A DNA stretch of 64,000 bases from JAAUUE01 sp943370025 (GTDB lineage Bacteria > Cyanobacteriota > Cyanobacteriia > Cyanobacteriales > JAAUUE01): the NCBI GenBank assembly GCA_943370025.1, contig CALRPI020000017.1, positions 1-64,000 on the forward strand, read 5' to 3'. Of this stretch, positions 24,260-33,000 are shown piece by piece. Each line of letters opens with the position of its first letter. Positions within the stretch are counted from its first letter, which is position 1. The translations under genes and the position numbers were made by a program. The notes under the pieces are model-generated. The model did not search any database. It was not told the origin of the DNA and worked only from the letters and a program-made list of their open reading frames with translations.

Positions 24260-24620
24260 GGGTATAGCTAGAGAAAAATAAGAATTAGGTATTTGGGAGT
24301 TTTGGCAGGTGTGTAGTACAGACAAAAACTTCTGAAACCCCAGATAATTTGTTGGCAGTATAAGCCCTATGAGAATCTGGATGAAATATGCCCTAAGATA
24401 TTAAACCTTCTCATGAAGTTGTAGATATAAAAAAATTGCCACACTCAAAGTATCAATTCTCGCTTATTGCTCTCAAACCTCTGAGAGTAGAACCTACACC
24501 AGCGTTACGCAAAACTTAACATAACCACACCTCTTACTCCATACCAACAGTAACCCGCCTCTGATAAACTGCTTAATGGAATATTAAAGCTAGATTTATG
24601 GTTTTAGGAGACTGGGTTTC
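24260..24620. other. Divergent intergenic region ggt/glpX
   Basis: 361 bp without a gene. It must hold the promoters of both neighbours. TAAACTGCTTAATGGAATATTAAAG ends about 25 bp before glpX and TTAGGAG at 24604-24610 is its ribosome site. I see no named operator or riboswitch. Confidence 0.5.
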
Positions 24621-25658
24621 GTGGAAAATACATTAGGTTTAGAAATTATTGAAGTAGTCGAACAGGCAGCGATCGCCTCCTCCAAGTGGATGGGCAAAGG
24701 TGAAAAAAATATTGCTGACCAAGTGGCTGTAGAAGCAATGCGCGAACGCATGAACAAGATTCATATGCGCGGACGGATTGTGATCGGTGAAGGCGAGCGG
24801 GATGATGCCCCAATGCTCTACATCGGCGAAGAAGTGGGTATTTGTACCCAAGAAAATGCTAGCAGTTTCTGTAATCCTGATGAATTAGTAGAAATTGATA
24901 TTGCCGTTGACCCCTGCGAAGGCACAAATCTTGTGGCTTACGGTCAGAATGGTTCTATGGCTGTATTGGCAATCTCTGAAAAGGGTGGTCTGTTTGCAGC
25001 TCCCGATTTCTACATGAAAAAACTAGCTGCTCCTCCAGTGGCTAAGGGTCATGTGGATATCAACAAATCTGCGACCGAGAACCTGAAAATTCTGTCTGAT
25101 TGCATGGGCAGAGCGATCGAAGACCTCGTAGTAGTAGTCATGGATCGTCCCCGTCATAAAGACTTAATCCAAGAAATCCGTACCGCTGGTGCAAGAGTTA
25201 GACTAATTAGTGACGGGGATGTCTCCGCAGCCATTTCCTGTGCCTTCTCTGGAACCAACATCCACGCCCTCATGGGGATTGGAGCTGCACCAGAAGGAGT
25301 AATTTCCGCCGCTGCCATGCGTTGTGTGGATGGTCACTTCCAAGGACAGTTGATCTACGACCCTGACATCGTGAAAACTGGCTTAATTGGCGAAAGCAAG
25401 GAAAGTAATCTAGAACGTCTCAGAAGTATGGGTATTCATAACCCAGACCAAATATACAATGCTGATGAATTAGCTTCTGGACAAACGGTTCTATTTGCTG
25501 CGTGTGGGATCACTCCCGGCACTTTAATGGATGGAGTTCGTTTCTTTGGTGGCGGAGCCAGAACCCAATCTCTAATTATCTCTAGTCAGTCTAAAACTGT
25601 CCGATTTGTAGATACTATCCACTTGTTTGACAAGCCAAAAAACCTACAATTAAGATAG
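24621..25658 (+). CDS. glpX: Class II fructose-1,6-/sedoheptulose-1,7-bisphosphatase
   Basis: This bifunctional enzyme removes the C1 phosphate from FBP and SBP and is essential for the Calvin cycle in cyanobacteria. The 345-residue length is standard. The start is GTG at 24621, 10 nt after AGGAG. Motifs: GKGEKNIADQVAVEAMRERM with the metal-binding Asp, VIGEGERDDAPMLYIGEEVG, the Li-sensitive phosphatase signature DPCEGTNLVAYGQNG (Asp and Glu ligands), and GGAPEG-like GIGAAPEGVISAAAM. Redox control by thioredoxin is known in relatives; several cysteines are present. It is followed by hemA, a gene order kept in many cyanobacteria. Confidence 0.97.
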   Translation: MENTLGLEIIEVVEQAAIASSKWMGKGEKNIADQVAVEAMRERMNKIHMRGRIVIGEGERDDAPMLYIGEEVGICTQENASSFCNPDELVEIDIAVDPCEGTNLVAYGQNGSMAVLAISEKGGLFAAPDFYMKKLAAPPVAKGHVDINKSATENLKILSDCMGRAIEDLVVVVMDRPRHKDLIQEIRTAGARVRLISDGDVSAAISCAFSGTNIHALMGIGAAPEGVISAAAMRCVDGHFQGQLIYDPDIVKTGLIGESKESNLERLRSMGIHNPDQIYNADELASGQTVLFAACGITPGTLMDGVRFFGGGARTQSLIISSQSKTVRFVDTIHLFDKPKNLQLR

Positions 25659-25897
25659 TGTTTCAGAAGTCGTAGTGATTCAGAAGTTGAGAATCTGCTA
25701 GTAATTCTCGTGGATTTGAGAAGTCGGGAATCTGCCAGCAACTCTCGTGTTATTCGATAATGCTGATGAGATTCCCGACTTCTTGTTGAACGGGAATCTC
25801 CCAGAATACTGATGAGATTCCCCACTTGTTGCTTAAAATAATTTAAATTTTTTTAAAACCCAATTAATTAACCATTCACAATTTAAACGATTAACAA
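25659..25897. repeat. Inverted and direct repeats between glpX and hemA
   Basis: AGAAGTCGGGAATCT at 25719-25733 is exactly inverted at 25769-25783. Several related fragments (GGGAATCT, CTGATGAGATTCCC) surround it, so the gap is a cluster of one short palindromic family. The main hairpin may end glpX transcription before hemA. Confidence 0.75.
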
Positions 25898-27184
25898 ATG
25901 AACATCTTAGTCGTAGGTTTAAGCCATAAAACGGCATCAGTGGAAATTAGGGAGAAGCTGAGCATTCAAGAAACTCGTATCGAGTTCGCTCTCCAGCAAT
26001 TGAAGGCTTTACCACATATTGAAGAAGCTGCCATTCTCAGTACCTGTAATCGACTAGAGATTTATATTGTGGCCAAGGAAACTGAGCAGGGAGTCCGGGA
26101 ACTAATTCAATTTTTAGCGGAATATAGCCATATTTCCTTGACTGAACTACGCCGTCATTTATTTATCTTGCTGCACCAAGATGCTGTCACTCACCTGATG
26201 CGAGTTTCTGCTGGTTTAGATAGTTTGGTACTAGGGGAAGGGCAAATTCTGGCTCAAGTAAAACATACCCATAAATTAGGTCAACAATATAGCGGTATTG
26301 GCACAGTCTTAAACCGACTTTTCAAACAAGCTCTGACCACGGGGAAACGGGTTCGCACAGAAACTAGCATTGGTACGGGAGCCGTGTCTATTAGCTCGGC
26401 AGCGGTGGAATTGGCTCAAATGCAGGTGCAGAGTTTTGCGGAATACCGGATTTCCATTCTGGGGGCGGGGAAGATGGCGCGGTTGTTGGTGCAGCACTTG
26501 TTGGCAAAGGGTGCTAAGGAAATTACCATCATTAATCGATCGCCCGAAAAGGCATGGGAACTAGCAAAACAATTTCCTGATGGTCAATTTCATGTCCACG
26601 ATCTCACCAATATGGTCAAGGTGATTGCGGAATCTGATTTGGTATTTACCGGTACGGCGGCAACGGAACCCCTGCTGGATAAATCCCACTTAGCCGAAGT
26701 TCTACCTCGTTACCATCACTTGATGTTGTTTGATATTGCCGTACCCCGGAATGTGGCGGCGGATGTGAATGAACTGGCACACGTCAAGGCTTTTAATGTG
26801 GATGACCTGAAGGCGGTGGTGGCACAAAATCAAGAAGCTAGAAGGCAGATGGCACGGGAAGCAGAAGGAATTTTGGATGAGGAAGTGGATGCTTTTGAGG
26901 TCTGGTGGCGATCGCTAGAAACCGTCAGCACCATTAGTTCCCTCCGCAACAAGGTGGAAAGTATCCGGGAGCAGGAAATGGAAAAAGCCCTCTCTCGCTT
27001 GGGTTCGGAGTTTGGAGACAAGCACCAAGAGGTGATCGAGGCTCTAACGAGGGGAATTGTTAACAAAATTCTTCATGACCCGATGGTGCAACTCCGGGCA
27101 CAACAGGATATTGAGGCGCGGCGGCGGGCAATGCAGACGCTACAAATGTTATTTAATCTAGAAGTGGAGGAGCAGTATAGCTAA
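25898..27184 (+). CDS. hemA: Glutamyl-tRNA reductase
   Basis: HemA reduces glutamyl-tRNA(Glu) to glutamate-1-semialdehyde with NADPH, the first committed step to heme, chlorophyll and bilins. The 428-residue protein has the N-terminal GLSHKTASVEIREKLS, the catalytic Cys50 in AILSTCNRLEIY, the His-bearing HLMRVSAGLDSLVLGEGQIL, the NADPH-binding ILGAGKMARLLVQHLLAKGA and a C-terminal helical dimerisation domain. It is the rate-setting point of tetrapyrrole synthesis; control by FluG/heme is known elsewhere but no site is visible here. Preceded by glpX with a repeat-filled 239-bp gap, so it likely has its own promoter. Confidence 0.97.
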   Translation: MNILVVGLSHKTASVEIREKLSIQETRIEFALQQLKALPHIEEAAILSTCNRLEIYIVAKETEQGVRELIQFLAEYSHISLTELRRHLFILLHQDAVTHLMRVSAGLDSLVLGEGQILAQVKHTHKLGQQYSGIGTVLNRLFKQALTTGKRVRTETSIGTGAVSISSAAVELAQMQVQSFAEYRISILGAGKMARLLVQHLLAKGAKEITIINRSPEKAWELAKQFPDGQFHVHDLTNMVKVIAESDLVFTGTAATEPLLDKSHLAEVLPRYHHLMLFDIAVPRNVAADVNELAHVKAFNVDDLKAVVAQNQEARRQMAREAEGILDEEVDAFEVWWRSLETVSTISSLRNKVESIREQEMEKALSRLGSEFGDKHQEVIEALTRGIVNKILHDPMVQLRAQQDIEARRRAMQTLQMLFNLEVEEQYS

Positions 27185-27247
27185 TTTATGGCATTTACGG
27201 CAATCTAGGCGGGGGTAGCCGATCGCCCCTGCCCAGTGATTCGCTCC

Positions 27248-27336
27248 TATAGCAACCATGAATAGGTTGAGAATTCTTTCCTTGGAGAGAGTCGTTCTCA
27301 ACCTTCTAAAATTCTCAACTCAATTAGGCTGGCTAT
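27248..27336 (+). repeat. Element E, copy 3 (diverged)
   Basis: Begins TATAGCAACC and ends CAATTAGGCTGGCTAT, the E-type right end. The stem arms are GGTTGAGAAT and ATTCTCAAC, unlike those of the other E copies. It lies between hemA and vipp1. Confidence 0.65.
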
Positions 27337-27462
27337 TGGCAATTTCCCTCAGTTTTTCTTAGACTGTAAGCAGAGAGTTTTTTCTGAATTGTCTCCTAAG
27401 ATAACGGTAACGATCGAGGAGCATATTTTGAGTTATTAAATGGATTCAACGAGGATAGATAT

Positions 27463-28224
27463 ATGGGATTATTTGATCGAATTAGTAGAGTTGTCCGCGC
27501 TAACCTGAATGACGTGGTGAGTAAGGCTGAAGACCCAGAAAAGATTCTGGAGCAGGCTTTAATTGATATGCAGGAGAATTTGATCGAGCTGCGGCAGGCA
27601 GTGGCTAGGGCGATCGCCACCCAAAAACGGACGGAGCAGCAATACACGAAAAATCTCTCGGAGTCCAACACTTGGCAGCAACGGGCGCAGTTAGCTCTCC
27701 AAAAAGGGGAAGAAAGCCTCGCTAAGGAGGCATTAGTTCGTAAGAAATCCGCCACGGAAGCAGCAAATGCTCTTAAAGCTCAGCTAGATCAACAATTGGG
27801 GCAGGTGGAAACCCTGAAACGGAATTTAATCGCTCTAGAAAGCAAGATTGCTGAGGCGAAGACCAAGAAGGATATGCTCAAGTCTAGAGTGGCGGCAGCT
27901 AAAGCCAATGAGCAACTCCAAGGGGCGATCGGCAAGCTGGGGACTAGCTCGGCCATGGGAGCTTTTGAGCGGATGGAAGAAAAGGTTCTGGAAATGGAAT
28001 CCCGTTCTCAAGCAGCAGCGGAACTGGGCGGGGCTAATCTGGAAAGCCAATTTGCCCTATTGGAATCGGGCAGTGATGTGGATGATGAATTGGCAGCGAT
28101 GAAAGCTTCCCTCGCTGGAGCTCCCACACCCCAATCTCTCCCTGCTGGCACAACCCCAGCGGCAACTCCCGTATCTGATGTGGATGCGGAATTGGAGGAA
28201 CTGAGAAAGCAGCTTGGGCAGTAG
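27463..28224 (+). CDS. vipp1: Vipp1/IM30 (PspA family) membrane-remodelling protein
   Basis: Vipp1 forms large ESCRT-III-like rings and rods that maintain thylakoid membranes. The 253-residue protein starts MGLFDRISRVVRANLNDVVS, the amphipathic membrane-binding helix. Long coiled coils follow (about 25-215) and then a short C-terminal helix (VDAELEELRKQLGQ, about 240-253) separated by a proline-rich linker (TPQSLPAGTTPAAT). That C-terminal helix distinguishes Vipp1 from PspA, so I prefer Vipp1. A strong ribosome site AACGAGGATAGATAT precedes the ATG. Lone gene. Confidence 0.95.
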   Translation: MGLFDRISRVVRANLNDVVSKAEDPEKILEQALIDMQENLIELRQAVARAIATQKRTEQQYTKNLSESNTWQQRAQLALQKGEESLAKEALVRKKSATEAANALKAQLDQQLGQVETLKRNLIALESKIAEAKTKKDMLKSRVAAAKANEQLQGAIGKLGTSSAMGAFERMEEKVLEMESRSQAAAELGGANLESQFALLESGSDVDDELAAMKASLAGAPTPQSLPAGTTPAATPVSDVDAELEELRKQLGQ

Positions 28225-28239
28225 TTTAATGGGTTAGCT

Positions 28240-28281
28240 ATAGCTGCGGTTGCCGTGATCATAGCTGCGGTCGCCGCGATC
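28240..28281 (+). repeat. Tandem 21-bp repeat after vipp1
   Basis: Two adjacent 21-bp units (ATAGCTGCGG(T)TGCCGTGATC type, three differences) begin 15 bp after the vipp1 stop. No function visible. Confidence 0.7.
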
Positions 28282-28412
28282 GTACTTTGGGTGATGAAGC
28301 AGAATCTTTCCGCCTATTCACCCAAAATTGTTGTGCTAGGCAGAAAATTTTTGTCTAATAGATAGTTTATACGGCACACAATAGAGAATTCTCTAAGAAG
28401 AGGACAAAAACT

Positions 28413-29009
28413 ATGGCTCACTCGATTCGTTGTAATTGTGGCAAACTCCAAGGCACTCTCAACCGTAATGACTATGTAAATAGATGCGTATGCTACTGTG
28501 CTGATTGCCAAGCCTTCGCCCATTTTCTAAAACGAAGGAATGACATACTTGATGAAAGGGGTGGAACTAGAATCATTCAGACCGTCTCTGCTAATGTCAC
28601 ATTTGCCGAAGGCATTGAAAACCTGACCTGTATGCGTCTTACTGCCAATGGTTTGCTGCGATGGTATGCAGCCTGTTGTAATACTCCTATCGGAAATACT
28701 CCTCCAAGTCTCAACATATCCTTTATTGGTTTAATTCATAACTGCTTGAGTTTAGATAAAAGTTCATTAGACAGAGCGTTTGGGTCTGTACGTATGCACG
28801 TAAATACTAAATATGCAATCGGGGAAGATAAGCCAAAATCAACAGGACTTCTATCTGGCACTTTGCGCGTTATTAGTATGGTGCTTAAAGCCCGTCTTGA
28901 TGGTAGCTATAAACAAACACCATTCTTTGCTCTAGAATCTGGTGCTCCTATAGTTGCCCCGAAAGTGCTCAGCGATCGGGAGTTGAAAGACGTAATGGAT
29001 GCCGTATAA
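28413..29009 (+). CDS. DUF6151/GFA-like cysteine protein
   Basis: A 198-residue protein with cysteine spacing like the GFA (glutathione-dependent formaldehyde-activating) fold: IRCNCGKLQG (Cys7, Cys9), CVCYCADCQAFAHFL (Cys cluster about 27-34) and WYAACCNTPIGN (about 90-101). Such proteins bind zinc in a Mss4-like fold. The second half (HNCLSLDKSS to the end) is not typical of GFA and fits DUF6151. The reaction is unknown and should not be called formaldehyde-activating. Start ATG follows AAGAAGAGG. It is followed by the VOC gene in the same direction at 103 bp. Confidence 0.8.
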   Translation: MAHSIRCNCGKLQGTLNRNDYVNRCVCYCADCQAFAHFLKRRNDILDERGGTRIIQTVSANVTFAEGIENLTCMRLTANGLLRWYAACCNTPIGNTPPSLNISFIGLIHNCLSLDKSSLDRAFGSVRMHVNTKYAIGEDKPKSTGLLSGTLRVISMVLKARLDGSYKQTPFFALESGAPIVAPKVLSDRELKDVMDAV

Positions 29010-29112
29010 CAATCCATTTGCACACCAACCTTATAGAGTTTCTTTGTTGAGTCCAAGAGGTTACTAGTGAAGTGGAACGTTAGCTGTTTTCAGTCCATGA
29101 AGAAGGATAATT

Positions 29113-29502
29113 ATGAGTTTTAGCAGGATTCTTACCAACATCTGCTCCGATCGACTCTCTGAAAGCCGAGATTTCTATGTGGCTTTACTAGACTTTGAGG
29201 TGAATTACGATAGCGATTGGTACGTTCAGCTTCGGCATCCAGCAAACAAAGAACTTGAGTTTGGGATTATTCTTCGTAGTCACGAACTAGTTCCGCAAGA
29301 ATATCAAACTCCGCCTTCAGGAATGTATGTGACTTTTGTTGTTCCCAATGTTGATCTAGTATATGAAAAAGCAGTAGAGATGGGGCTGCGGATTGTCCAA
29401 GAGCCACGAAACGAGTTTTACGGACAGCGCCGATTCTTAACCGTTGATCCCAATGGTTGTTTGATAGATATTTGTTCGCCATTTAGTGCAGTAGAAAGAT
29501 AA
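29113..29502 (+). CDS. VOC superfamily (glyoxalase/bleomycin-resistance-like) protein
   Basis: A 129-residue protein with the two beta-alpha-beta-beta-beta units of the vicinal oxygen chelate fold. The N-terminal unit has CSDRLSESRDFYVALLDFEV; the C-terminal unit has VDLVYEKAVEMGLRIVQEPR, then RRFLTVDPNGCLIDICSP. Metal ligands are only partly evident (the terminal DP-NG-xLIDI turn is kept, but the N-terminal His is replaced), so it could be a binding protein rather than an enzyme. The substrate is unknown. Start ATG is preceded by AAGAAGGA, a good ribosome site. Confidence 0.87.
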   Translation: MSFSRILTNICSDRLSESRDFYVALLDFEVNYDSDWYVQLRHPANKELEFGIILRSHELVPQEYQTPPSGMYVTFVVPNVDLVYEKAVEMGLRIVQEPRNEFYGQRRFLTVDPNGCLIDICSPFSAVER

Positions 29503-29633
29503 ATGAATAACACTTGTATTTCCTTCAAAAGGTAATACTTTCTTTGACTAAACAATACTTTTAAGTTTTCTGAGATTATCAAATATAATAAAAATCAAAA
29601 GTATGGCGCATTTTTAGGAATTAGGAAATAAAA

Positions 29634-29858
29634 ATGGAAATTCAGGAATTAAAGTCGTTAATCAAAGAAAGCATCCGAGAGGTTCTTCGAGAAGAGCGGC
29701 TACTGCTGTGTAAATCTCTTGTCCCGTATATATCTAATGAAGAGCAAGCTGAAATAGAAGCTGAATTTGGCTCCCCTTCAGATTATGAAGATGAAGAGTT
29801 TATTGACATGACTCATTGGGTTAAATATGGTAGTCAAATTCCGCAAGGCAGCAATTAA
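29634..29858 (+). CDS. Putative type II antitoxin
   Basis: A 74-residue acidic protein, helical at the N-terminus (MEIQELKSLIKESIREVLRE) with a flexible acidic tail (SPSDYEDEEFIDMTHWVKYG). Its last 32 nt overlap the start of the next frame, which resembles the head of a RelE-type toxin. Size, acidity and overlap are those of a type II antitoxin, but the family name is uncertain. The start ATG is set by GGAATTAGGAAAT upstream. With a broken toxin behind it, it may persist as a solitary antitoxin or regulator. Confidence 0.7.
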   Translation: MEIQELKSLIKESIREVLREERLLLCKSLVPYISNEEQAEIEAEFGSPSDYEDEEFIDMTHWVKYGSQIPQGSN

Positions 29859-29988
29859 GTTTTTGCAAAAGGCATCCCCTGAAGATGCAGCCAAGATTCA
29901 ATCACAACTCAATCAGCTTCTCATTGCTGTTGAAGAGCAAAACCTTACCTTGGTCTATGCACCCCAGACAGATTGTTACCAAAAATAG
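29827..29988 (+). pseudogene. Truncated RelE/ParE-like toxin
   Basis: A 53-codon frame, MVVKFRKAAIKFLQKASPED then IQSQLNQLLIAVEEQNLT, starting inside the antitoxin gene. The first helical hairpin fits RelE-superfamily toxins, which run to 80-95 residues; here the sequence stops after YAPQTDCYQK, before the beta-sheet with the catalytic residues. The following 80 bp to the LRR gene show no continuation in any frame. The toxin is therefore inferred to be inactive. Confidence 0.6.
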
Positions 29989-30069
29989 TCCCATAGTATT
30001 TGTGCTTTCAAAGAGATTCAATAGAAAGCCATAACAGAGTCAACGGAAAGAAACTGGAGTGAAAGAACT

Positions 30070-33000
30070 ATGGCACAGGATGAGGTTTATCAGGAAGCGG
30101 AACGACGCATCGAAGCGGCACGTCAAGAGAACGCAATAGAACTTGATCTCAAACTCATGGGGTTGACAGAATTGCCAGAGGCGATCGCATCTCTCACTCA
30201 GTTGCAAGAGCTTAACCTCTTCGGCAACCAACTGACGGAAATGCCGAAAGCGATCGCATATCTCCCCCAGTTGCAAACGCTTGACCTCTCCAGCAACCAA
30301 TTGACAGAGTTACCAGAAGCGATCGCATATCTCCCCCAGTTGCAAACGCTGAACCTCTACAGAAACCAATTGACAGAGTTGCCAGAGGCGATCGCATCTC
30401 TCACCCAGTTGCAAACGCTGAACCTCTCCAGAAACCAATTGACAGAGTTGCCAGAGGCGATCGCATCTCTTACCCAGTTGCAGAAGCTTAACCTCTCCCA
30501 AAACCAATTGACAGAGTTGCCAGAGGATATCTCATCTCTTACCCAGTTAAAAACGCTTAACCTCTCCCAAAACCAATTGACAGAGTTGCCAGAGGATATC
30601 TCATCTCTTACCCAGTTGCAAGAGCTTGACCTCTCCAGTAACAAATTGACGGAACTGCCAGAGGATATCGCATCTCTCACCCAGTTGCAAGAGCTTGACC
30701 TCTCCAGCAACCAATTAACAGAGTTGCCAGAGGCGATTAAAAAATTAACGCAGTTAAGTTATTTACAGCTCGGCTACAATCATTTGACTTCATTACCAGA
30801 AGGAATTGCTGAACTTCAACAGTTAAACACATTGGTTATAGGTGGAAATCAGTTCATTGAACTTCCTGAGGTTTTGAGGCGATTGACGCAACTAGAAGAA
30901 TTGTACCTGTGGAAGAATAATTTGACTGCCATCCCTCAATGGATTAGTGAATTAGGCTCTCTTAAGGTTTTAGCTATTCATTCTAATCGAATTGAAGAAG
31001 TTCCATATTCCTTCAAAAAACTACAAAAACTGAAAAGGCTTTCTTTGGGTTTGGCGGGTCTTGGTGGTAATCCATTAACCCAAATTCCATTATTTATTCA
31101 ACAATTAAAGGAGCTTGAAGAACTTGAGGCAGTTGATTGTAAGTTGAACATTTTACCTGATTGGATAGGCGAACTTAAAGAACTCAAAAAGATTGACTTA
31201 ACAGCTAATTACTTAATCGAATTGCCAGCTTCCTTAAGTCAACTTCCTCAGCTAAGACAACTCAATCTGAATGATAATTCTCTTAACCTTGACCTTGCTG
31301 CTGCTAATGAGCAAGGCATCGAAGCCGTTATGCAATACCTGCGAGCAAGGCTAGAGGGAGAGATAAGGCTGAATGAAGCAAAGCTGATTTTGGTGGGTGA
31401 AGGTGAAGTTGGAAAAAGTTGTTTATTGGGCGCATTACGGGGAGATAAGTGGGTAGATGGTCGTCCCACAACTCACGGAATTGAGATAAAGCCTGTGATG
31501 GTCACCGCTCCTGATAATGGAACAGAGATTGCGCTGAATGGTTGGGATTTTGGGGGACAGCGGGTTTATCGCCCTACGCATCAGCTATTTTTCAGTCCCT
31601 CTGCGGTTTATTTGGTGGTATGGAAGCCCCGGGAAGGTCCACAGCAGGGGTTTGTTAAAGAATGGATTACGCTGATCAAGCATCGAGAACCCGATGCCAA
31701 AGTGTTTGTGGTGGCAACCCACGGAGGTCCCGGACAGCGACAGCCTGATATTGACCGACAGGAATTGATTGATCTGTTTGGCAGAGATACCATTCTGGGC
31801 TTCTTCCATATTGATAGTAAACCCCACCCAGAAACCCAGTGCTGCAACGGAATTGCTGAATTGCGACAGGCGATTGCCAGCACTGCTGCCGCTTTACCCG
31901 GCATGGGTCGTCTTGTGCCTACCAAATGGCAAAACATCCGAGAACTGTTGGAGTCATCTGGCAAAACTCATTTGCCCTATAGCGAGGTGATTGCCCTCTG
32001 TGAAGCACAAGGACTGGAGGGCTTTGCTGCCGAGCTCTTTGTGCGGGTGTCTCACACCCTGGGTTATTTCATTCACTACCATTACGACCCCATCCTTCGA
32101 GATATTGTCATCCTCAAGCCCGACTGGTTAGCCAAAGCCATCAGCTTTGTCTTGGATGATGAAACGACTCGGTGCCGCAACGGGCTGGTTGAGTTTGATC
32201 ATCTCAGCCAGTTGTGGAGCCATCCACCCTTTGCCGGAGAAGAGGGCTATCCCAAAGCACTCCATCCGGTATTTCTGCGGCTGATGGAACGCTTTGATCT
32301 GTCCTACAAAGTTGTCCTAGATTCAGCTTCTAGAGAGGAAAGCACCACCAGTCTAATTGCCCAACTGGTGCCTGACAACCGCCCAGAGCAATTGCCTGAT
32401 TGGGGTGAACAACCAGAGGAGGGCGATTGCCAACAGGTGCAAGTCTGTCGCATTGTAGACGATCGGGGTCAGAGTGCCAATGCAGAAGGGCTGTTCTATC
32501 AACTCATTGTTCGTCTACACAAATACTCACTCGGACGCACCAACTACGAAAACAGCATTCACTGGCAACGGGGCTTAATGCTCGACAACGATTACAATGG
32601 TCGCGCCTTGCTCGAACATATTGGCAATGATGTCAAAATCACCGTTCGAGCCGCGTATCCAGAACGCTTTCTCGCTTACCTCACTGAAGAAATGAAATGG
32701 CTAGTTGAGAGCTTTTGGGAAGGGTTAAATTGCAACATCATGGTACCTTGCATTGCACCTTGTGGAATGACATCGCCCGGACAGGGATTATTTGAAGTAC
32801 AAAAACTGATCGAAAGCAAAAAGAAAAACCGCCCCGAGTTTCCCTGCCCAATTTCAGGTTGTGACGAATGGCAAAACATTGATCAATTGCTGAATAATGC
32901 TGTGACCACGCCTCCTCCATCCCAAGTCATTGGTCTTGACCAATTTCAAACGGTTGTAAAAGAAGAACTTAAAGTCATTCGTCGGGATCTTGTGACGCTC

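Noticed and set aside
30212..30710. Long minus-strand frames over the LRR region
   Set aside because: They are antisense shadows of the repeated LRR units with repetitive, unnatural translations.
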